From Olsenella sp. (GTDB taxonomy: Bacteria; Actinomycetota; Coriobacteriia; Coriobacteriales; Atopobiaceae), in assembly GCA_015062715.1 (NCBI GenBank), contig SUUD01000051.1:1-10138 (forward strand): 10,138 nt of DNA. The letters are read 5' to 3'. The translations under genes and the position numbers were made by a program. Below are positions 5,767-10,138 of the stretch, in pieces. The notes beneath the pieces are model-generated. The model was not told the origin of the DNA. It did no database searches and saw only the letters and a program-made list of their open reading frames with translations. Within the stretch, counting starts at the first letter, position 1. Every line of letters starts with the position of its first letter.

Positions 5767-6390
5767 ATGGATATCACGGCCACCTGCGACCCCGCCAAGA
5801 CCGTCGTCGTCGCGACGGGCAACGCCCACAAGCTCACCGAGATTCGTGCCATCCTCGGCGCGGCCATGCCCCAGATGACCTTCGTCGCCCTGGGCGAGCT
5901 GGGCGACTTCCCCGACCCCGTCGAGGATGGCGACACCTTTGCCGCGAACGCCCTCATCAAGGCCCGCGCCGCCCTGGAGTGCACGGGCCTGGCCATGGCG
6001 GTGGCCGATGACTCGGGCCTCGTGGTTGACGCGCTGGGCGGCGAGCCCGGCGTCTTCTCCGCGCGCTGGGCCGGCGAGCACGGCAATGACGACGCCAACA
6101 ACGACAAGCTCGAGCGGCTCATGGCCGACGTCCCGGACGAACGGCGTACGGCGCGGTTCCACTCGACCGTGGCCCTGGCCTATGCGGACGGCAGCTACCT
6201 GCTGGGCGACGGCGACTGCGAGGGGCGCATCGGCCACGAGCGCCGCGGCGACCACGGCTTTGGCTACGATCCGCTGTTCCTGCCCGATGACACGCCGGGC
6301 AAGACCATGGCCGAGCTCCTTCCCGACGAGAAGAATGCCATCTCGCACCGCTTCCACGCGCTCTCGGACCTCGCCGCCCAGCTCGGCTAG
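5767..6390 (+). CDS. rdgB: dITP/XTP pyrophosphatase (RdgB/HAM1 family)
   Basis: This enzyme hydrolyses non-canonical purine nucleoside triphosphates (dITP, ITP, XTP) to monophosphates and keeps deaminated bases out of DNA and RNA. The 207-aa protein has the usual length (about 195-210) and motifs: VVVATGNAHKLTEI (13-26) with the nucleotide-binding T-x-N-x2-K, VEDGDTFAANALIKA (52-66), ADDSGLVVDALGGEPGVFSARWAG (80-103; the Asp pair is the likely metal and base site), and GFGYDPLF (164-171) followed by SHR (193-195). The ATG at 5767 follows TAGGAGTGAC, a good but closely spaced ribosome site; the frame stays open upstream into the repeat pair, but that part has no family similarity. It is the last gene of the murI-rph-rdgB run and converges on the aminopeptidase gene. 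Confidence 0.95.
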   Translation: MDITATCDPAKTVVVATGNAHKLTEIRAILGAAMPQMTFVALGELGDFPDPVEDGDTFAANALIKARAALECTGLAMAVADDSGLVVDALGGEPGVFSARWAGEHGNDDANNDKLERLMADVPDERRTARFHSTVALAYADGSYLLGDGDCEGRIGHERRGDHGFGYDPLFLPDDTPGKTMAELLPDEKNAISHRFHALSDLAAQLG

Positions 6391-6496
6391 AAACCTGACA
6401 AACGGAACCGTCCCCAATGTCACCAATGATGTCAGGTTCAAGAAACCTGACAAACAGAACCGTCCCCAATGTCACCAATCACCCAATGTCACCAAT
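6391..6496. repeat. tandem REP-like repeats between convergent genes
   Basis: Two 37-bp direct copies (6391-6427 and 6443-6479) differ at one base (ACGG versus ACAG). Each starts AAACCTGACAAAC, then GAACCGTCCCCAATG and TCACCAAT. A third partial copy, CCCAATGTCACCAAT, is at 6482-6496. Between the two full copies TGTCAGGTT (6430-6438) is the exact complement of AACCTGACA in both copies, giving a 9-bp stem with a 5-nt loop at 6430-6452, or a larger loop with 6392-6400. The same family is at 1-80. There is no T-run, so this is not a typical terminator, although a hairpin between convergent genes may still act as one. Confidence 0.85.
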
Positions 6497-6501
6497 GGGC
6501 G

Positions 6502-7578
<1,077 letters not shown>

Positions 7579-7612
7579 GGCGGTCCTTTCAATGGGTTGT
7601 GTCCGACACGGC

Positions 7613-7637
7613 AGTGTACACCTGCCGGCCCGCAGGT
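7613..7637 (-). promoter_or_regulatory. candidate promoter and operator-like palindrome of the M24 peptidase gene
   Basis: On the minus strand TACACT (complement of 7613-7618) is a possible -10 box about 35 nt before the ATG. Directly upstream, where the -10/-35 spacer would be, is a palindrome with arms ACCTGC (7620-7625) and GCAGGT (7632-7637) separated by 6 nt. A dyad in that position could bind a repressor. No good -35 box is seen, so this is a weak call. Confidence 0.3.
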
Positions 7638-7698
7638 CGCCACGTATGACGTTCCCGAATGCCTCTCGTGGGCATGTCGTGGGTTCTGCCGTTGGCGG

Positions 7699-7728
7699 TT
7701 GAAGGGTGGCCTTGCAGGGGTTTACCAT
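7699..7728 (+). promoter_or_regulatory. candidate sigma-A-type promoter of veg-ispE
   Basis: TTGAAG (7699-7704) and TACCAT (7723-7728) are separated by 18 nt and resemble -35 and -10 boxes. Transcription would start near 7735, giving a leader of about 60 nt before veg. The -10 box has only the conserved first A and final T in common with the strongest consensus, so confidence is moderate. Confidence 0.45.
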
Positions 7729-7793
7729 GCATCTTCGGGCAATTCTGACTATTCGCGCGCCCACCTGCGGTGCGCTCTCGATTCGGAGGAAGC

Positions 7794-8090
7794 ATGGAGA
7801 ACGAGGCCCCCATCGTCAACAGGGTCGACCAGATCAAGGACCGCCTCAACGAGATGAAGGACGAGCGGCTCAAGGTTCGCGCCAACATGGGACGCAGCCG
7901 CATCGTCGAGCGCAACGGCCGTCTTGTCCAGGTGCATCCCTCCCTCTTCATCGTCGAGGTCGAGGAGAGGCGCGGCCGCACGTCGCGCCAGTCCTACCAG
8001 TACGTCGACGTCCTGACCGGCACGGTCGAGCTCTTCGACGTCGAGACCGGTGAGCGCCTGTTCGACTTTGTGGTCGAGGAGCAGGAGTAG
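7794..8090 (+). CDS. veg: Veg family protein
   Basis: The 98-aa product matches the small Veg family (B. subtilis Veg is 86 aa). The match is clear in the central and C-terminal part: RVDQIKDRLNEMK near the N-terminus, RANMGRSRIVERNGRLVQVHPSLFIVEV (31-58 region), then YQYVDVLTGTVELF, which corresponds to the YSYADILTETVELTF end of the Bacillus protein. In B. subtilis Veg is reported to stimulate biofilm formation through the SinR pathway; SinR is not expected here, so the role in this organism is unknown. The ATG at 7794 follows GGAGGA (7785-7790) at 3 nt plus AGC spacing. As in Bacillus, ispE lies just downstream (32-nt gap), so the gene neighbourhood supports the call. The C-terminus is longer and acidic (FVVEEQE). 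Confidence 0.9.
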   Translation: MENEAPIVNRVDQIKDRLNEMKDERLKVRANMGRSRIVERNGRLVQVHPSLFIVEVEERRGRTSRQSYQYVDVLTGTVELFDVETGERLFDFVVEEQE

Positions 8091-8122
8091 CCCCGCCCTT
8101 CCGTACCGTCAGCGCCAACGAC

Positions 8123-9025
8123 ATGGACACGGCAATGGACCAAAGCGCACTAGAGATTCTCGCCCCCGCGAAGCTCAACCTCTACCTCGGCGTCCGTGAG
8201 GGAAGGGACGAGCAGGGCTACCATCAGGCATCCTCCCTCATGGTCGCCATCGACCTGTTCGACACCGTTCGCATCGAGCCGGCCGATGCCCTGAGCGTGC
8301 GCTGCGTGCCTGCCGTCGATGCCCCGGAGCGCTCGAACGCCGCCTGGAAGGCGGCCGTCGTGCTGGGCGAGGCCCTGGGCCGCGAGCCCAAGGTCGCCAT
8401 CACCATCGAGAAGCGCATCCCCTACAAGAGCGGGCTGGGCGGCGCGTCGAGCGACGCGGCCGCCGTCCTGCTCGGCCTGTGCAAGCTGTGGGGCGTCGAC
8501 CAGGACGACCCGCGCGTCGCCGACGCCGCCCGGGCCGTCGGGGCCGACATCGCGTTCTTCCTCACGGGCACCCCGACGCTGCTCGAGGGCAGGGGAGACG
8601 TGCCCGTCGAGACCTTCGACGAGGTCCCGGGCTTCCCCGTCGTGCTCGTGCGCCCCTCGGGCGACGGCATCACCACGGGCGACTCCTATGCGGACTTCGA
8701 CCGTGACCCCGTGCCGGCCGCACCGCTTGACCCGCTGCGCGAGGCGCTGCACGCCGGTGACGTCATGGGCATCTGCAACCATATCGCCAACAACCTCGAG
8801 CCGGTCGCCCTGCGCCTCATGCCCGTGCTGCAGACCATCCACGACTGGCTCTCCGAGCAGCCCGGCGTGCTGGCCACCATGGTGACGGGGTCGGGGAGCT
8901 GCACCTTCGCCATCTGCGAGACGACCGAGGCGGCACGTCGCGTCGCCCACGAGGCCCTGTACGGGCGCGGTTGGTGGGGGCGTGCGGCACACGTCATCAC
9001 CGAGGGCACGCGCATCTCGGCGTAA
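8123..9025 (+). CDS. ispE: 4-diphosphocytidyl-2-C-methyl-D-erythritol kinase
   Basis: IspE phosphorylates CDP-ME at its 2-hydroxyl with ATP, the fourth step of the MEP pathway to IPP and DMAPP, precursors here of undecaprenyl phosphate and menaquinone. The 300-aa protein (family about 280-310) is a GHMP kinase: APAKLNLYLGV (14-24) with catalytic Lys17, DEQGYHQASSLM (29-40), the ATP-binding glycine loop GLGGASSDAAAVL (104-116), GADIAFFL (140-147) with catalytic Asp142, and the C-terminal GHMP motif VTGSGSCTFAI. The start is uncertain: ATG codons at 8123 and 8135 are in frame and neither has a clear Shine-Dalgarno; the conserved region begins after both. It follows veg at 32 nt and is probably expressed with it. 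Confidence 0.95.
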   Translation: MDTAMDQSALEILAPAKLNLYLGVREGRDEQGYHQASSLMVAIDLFDTVRIEPADALSVRCVPAVDAPERSNAAWKAAVVLGEALGREPKVAITIEKRIPYKSGLGGASSDAAAVLLGLCKLWGVDQDDPRVADAARAVGADIAFFLTGTPTLLEGRGDVPVETFDEVPGFPVVLVRPSGDGITTGDSYADFDRDPVPAAPLDPLREALHAGDVMGICNHIANNLEPVALRLMPVLQTIHDWLSEQPGVLATMVTGSGSCTFAICETTEAARRVAHEALYGRGWWGRAAHVITEGTRISA

Positions 9026-9040
9026 GGCTCGCCAACTTTT

Positions 9041-9065
9041 TGTGCGCATGCCCGTGACGCGCACA
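9041..9065. repeat. 7-bp inverted repeat between ispE and tRNA-Pro
   Basis: TGTGCGC (9041-9047) and GCGCACA (9059-9065) are perfect complements around an 11-nt loop. The only T-run (TTTTT, 9037-9041) lies before the hairpin on the plus strand, so it is not a plus-strand terminator for ispE. It lies just upstream of or within the tRNA-Pro promoter region and could be a protein site or an RNA hairpin at the ispE 3' end. Confidence 0.45.
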
Positions 9066-9083
9066 CCATGCGGAGAAATCTGC

Positions 9084-9089
9084 TAGGAT
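9084..9089 (+). promoter_or_regulatory. candidate -10 box of tRNA-Pro
   Basis: TAGGAT ends 11 nt before the mature tRNA 5' end at 9101, which fits a transcript start near 9096 and a very short leader. The -35 region at 17-18 nt spacing (9060-9066) is poor. Read-through from ispE is the alternative. Confidence 0.4.
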
Positions 9090-9100
9090 ATTCGGGCATT

Positions 9101-9177
9101 CGGGACGTGGCGCAGTTTGGTAGCGCGCACGGTTCGGGACCGTGAGGTCGCTGGTTCGAATCCAGTCGTCCCGACCA
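9101..9177 (+). tRNA. tRNA-Pro, anticodon CGG
   Basis: The acceptor CGGGACG (9101-9107) pairs fully with CGTCCCG (9167-9173), with discriminator A and an encoded CCA (9175-9177). The D arm is GCGC/GCGC with a 9-nt loop. The anticodon stem CACGG/CCGTG is perfect and holds the loop TTCGGGA, anticodon CGG, which reads CCG proline codons. The T arm is GCTGG/CCAGT with loop TTCGAAT. All arms have the normal size (74 nt plus CCA). Confidence 0.97.
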
Positions 9178-9187
9178 GATCATGAGG

Positions 9188-9216
9188 GGTCGTCGGCAGC
9201 AGCCGGCGACCTTTTT
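9188..9216 (+). terminator. rho-independent terminator after tRNA-Pro
   Basis: GGTCGTCGGC (9188-9197) pairs with GCCGGCGACC (9202-9211) over 10 bp, with one T-G wobble and a 4-nt AGCA loop, and is followed at once by TTTTT (9212-9216). It begins 10 nt after the CCA end of tRNA-Pro and separates that unit from the following respiratory operon. Confidence 0.9.
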
Positions 9217-9227
9217 CGTTTCTGGGC

Positions 9228-9233
9228 TATAGT
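9228..9233 (+). promoter_or_regulatory. candidate -10 box of the sdhC/sdhA operon
   Basis: TATAGT, one base from the -10 consensus, lies 35 nt before the membrane-subunit ATG, with a predicted transcript start near 9240. The -35 position overlaps the terminator stem (9205-9210) and is not a good match. The short leader carries the ribosome site GAAGGA (9256-9261). Confidence 0.45.
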
Positions 9234-9268
9234 GGGGGCATCACCCCGGCTCGACGAAGGACCTGCCC

Positions 9269-9823
9269 ATGACCCTGAAGAAACTCAATGCGCTGGTCGC
9301 CTGGCTGGCCATGCTCTCGTTGCTCGGCCACATGGTGACCATGACGTATTCGCTGCTCACCGGCTGGTATAACTTCACCATCTGCAAGGCCTTGGCCTAC
9401 GGCACGGCCATCACCGTGGGCGCGCACGTGCTCATCGTCCTCATCATCTTCTTCTTCCAGCACGACGGGGCGAGCACCCGCTATGCCAAGCTCAACGCCC
9501 GGACCATCGAGCAGCGGGTGAGCGCGCTGGTCGTCCTGCTGCTGCTCCACGCCCACGTCAAGTCGTTCGGCTTCATCGTCGCCGGTGAGCCCGTGAGCCT
9601 CCTCACCAAGATCCTCATCATCGTGACCGAGGTGCTGTTCTTCACGGCGATCTTCTCGCACGTCGTGACGTCGTTCTCGCGCTCGCTCATCACCCTTGGC
9701 CTCATTCGCAGCGACGAGGCCGAAGAGCGCATCACCAAGATCGTGTCGCGCACGTGCACGGTCATGCTGGTCGTCATCTGCCTTGCCCTCATCCGCTTCG
9801 TCGTGATGTGGCCCACGGCATGA
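9269..9823 (+). CDS. sdhC: probable cytochrome b membrane anchor of succinate dehydrogenase/fumarate reductase
   Basis: The 184-aa integral membrane protein has five hydrophobic helices at about residues 7-30, 41-64, 84-105, 112-136 and 160-181. Histidines lie within or at the edge of four of them: H21, H53, H94/H96 and H131. Five helices with four roughly regularly spaced histidines is the pattern of the di-heme SdhC/FrdC anchors (type B complexes of Bacillus and Wolinella). The following gene, overlapping or within 14 nt, is a flavoprotein of just that complex, and the order C-A(-B) matches those operons. The role would be electron transfer between menaquinone and the flavoprotein/iron-sulfur subunits at the membrane. 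The start at 9269 has GAAGGA 7 nt upstream. Identification rests on topology, histidines and context, not on a strong sequence match. Confidence 0.72.
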   Translation: MTLKKLNALVAWLAMLSLLGHMVTMTYSLLTGWYNFTICKALAYGTAITVGAHVLIVLIIFFFQHDGASTRYAKLNARTIEQRVSALVVLLLLHAHVKSFGFIVAGEPVSLLTKILIIVTEVLFFTAIFSHVVTSFSRSLITLGLIRSDEAEERITKIVSRTCTVMLVVICLALIRFVVMWPTA

Positions 9824-9837
9824 GCGGGGGCACGGCC

Positions 9838-10138
9838 ATGGAGACGCTCGTCGTTGGCAGTGGCATAGCCGGCCTCTCCGCAGCCATCCGCGCCGCCGAG
9901 CTGGGCCACCACGTGACCCAGGCCTCCCCCTACGTCTCGGAGCGGGCCCAGTCGGTCATGGCCGCCGGCGGCATCAACGCCGCGCTCGACACCCTGGGCG
10001 AGGGGGACACGCCCGCGCTCCATGCGGCGGAGACGCTCGCGGCGGGGCGCAACCTCGAGGATCCGCGGTCGGTGCGGGCGCTCTGCGACGCCGCCCCCGA
10101 CGTGGTGCGCTGGCTCGAGCGCCTGGGGGTCGTCTTCA
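9838..10138 (+). CDS. sdhA: succinate dehydrogenase/fumarate reductase flavoprotein subunit, N-terminal part
   Basis: Only the first 100 residues are in the window; the gene continues beyond its end. METLVVGSGIAGLSAAIRAAELG is split here as the FAD-binding strand and GSGIAGLSAA dinucleotide motif (8-17). QSVMAAGGINAAL (38-50) matches the segment around the covalent-flavin region of SdhA/FrdA, and LGEGDTPALHAAETLAAG with DAAPDVVRWLERLGVVF follows the pattern of Bacillus-type SdhA. The histidine that carries the flavin in many FrdA/SdhA proteins (in SHSV-type motifs) reads AQSV here, so covalent flavinylation is doubtful. L-aspartate oxidase is a relative, but the membrane-subunit neighbour favours SdhA/FrdA. 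I chose ATG 9838 because GGGGG lies 7 nt before it; ATG 9820, overlapping the upstream stop as ATGA, is the alternative and would add six residues. Confidence 0.85.
   Translation, partial: METLVVGSGIAGLSAAIRAAELGHHVTQASPYVSERAQSVMAAGGINAALDTLGEGDTPALHAAETLAAGRNLEDPRSVRALCDAAPDVVRWLERLGVVF

Noticed and set aside
6391..6496. A short CRISPR array
   Set aside because: Only two full copies are present, with a gap of 15 nt that is itself the complement of the repeat end; there are no unique spacers of regular length and no cas genes nearby.
7579..7764. A 62-residue N-terminal extension of the M24 peptidase
   Set aside because: The extension overlaps the veg promoter region, has no ribosome site and no similarity to the family; ATG 7578 has GAAAGG at the right distance.
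9036..9065. A rho-independent terminator after ispE
   Set aside because: The T-run precedes the hairpin on the plus strand, and on the minus strand there is no gene end here to terminate.

Overview
The window is GC-rich (well over 60 % by eye, strongly G/C at third codon positions) and looks like the chromosome of an anaerobic high-GC Gram-positive of the class Coriobacteriia, probably the Olsenella/Atopobium/Collinsella group. This placement is an inference from base composition, gene order (murI-rph-rdgB, veg-ispE), a non-DAP-type MurE, and short interspersed repeats that resemble ones I associate with those genomes. Nearly all the sequence is ordinary chromosomal housekeeping DNA. I see no phage, insertion sequence, CRISPR array or defence island.

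Layout. Positions 1-83 hold degenerate copies of an interspersed repeat. Positions 93-3646 (minus strand) form a compact three-gene operon: a MurE-type Mur ligase, then two unrecognised helical-repeat (TPR-like) proteins. The murE start lies one promoter -10 distance from a TATACT box, so its mRNA is probably leaderless. The two downstream genes are coupled by a 3-nt gap and a 4-nt overlap, and they look like diverged tandem duplicates. Divergent to this operon is a tRNA-Val(UAC) gene (3724-3799), followed by a 65-nt imperfect inverted repeat.

Positions 3995-6390 (plus strand) carry murI (glutamate racemase), rph (RNase PH) and rdgB (dITP/XTP pyrophosphatase). murI supplies D-glutamate, the residue just before the one MurE adds, so the two cell-wall genes flank the tRNA. 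A doubled palindromic repeat sits between rph and rdgB. Positions 6391-6496, between the convergent rdgB and an M24 aminopeptidase gene (6502-7578, minus), hold two near-identical 37-bp repeats plus a fragment, from the same family as those at the window start.

Divergent from the aminopeptidase gene is veg (7794-8090), followed by ispE (8123-9025), the fourth enzyme-encoding step of the MEP isoprenoid pathway; this pairing also occurs in Bacillus. Then come tRNA-Pro(CGG) with a clear rho-independent terminator, and the start of a probable succinate dehydrogenase/fumarate reductase operon: a five-helix, histidine-rich membrane anchor and the N-terminal part of the FAD flavoprotein, which runs off the window end.

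The most notable items are the tandem TPR-like pair coupled to murE, the probable leaderless murE mRNA, the MurE substrate motif that lacks the DAP-binding arginine, and three different families of intergenic palindromic repeats.
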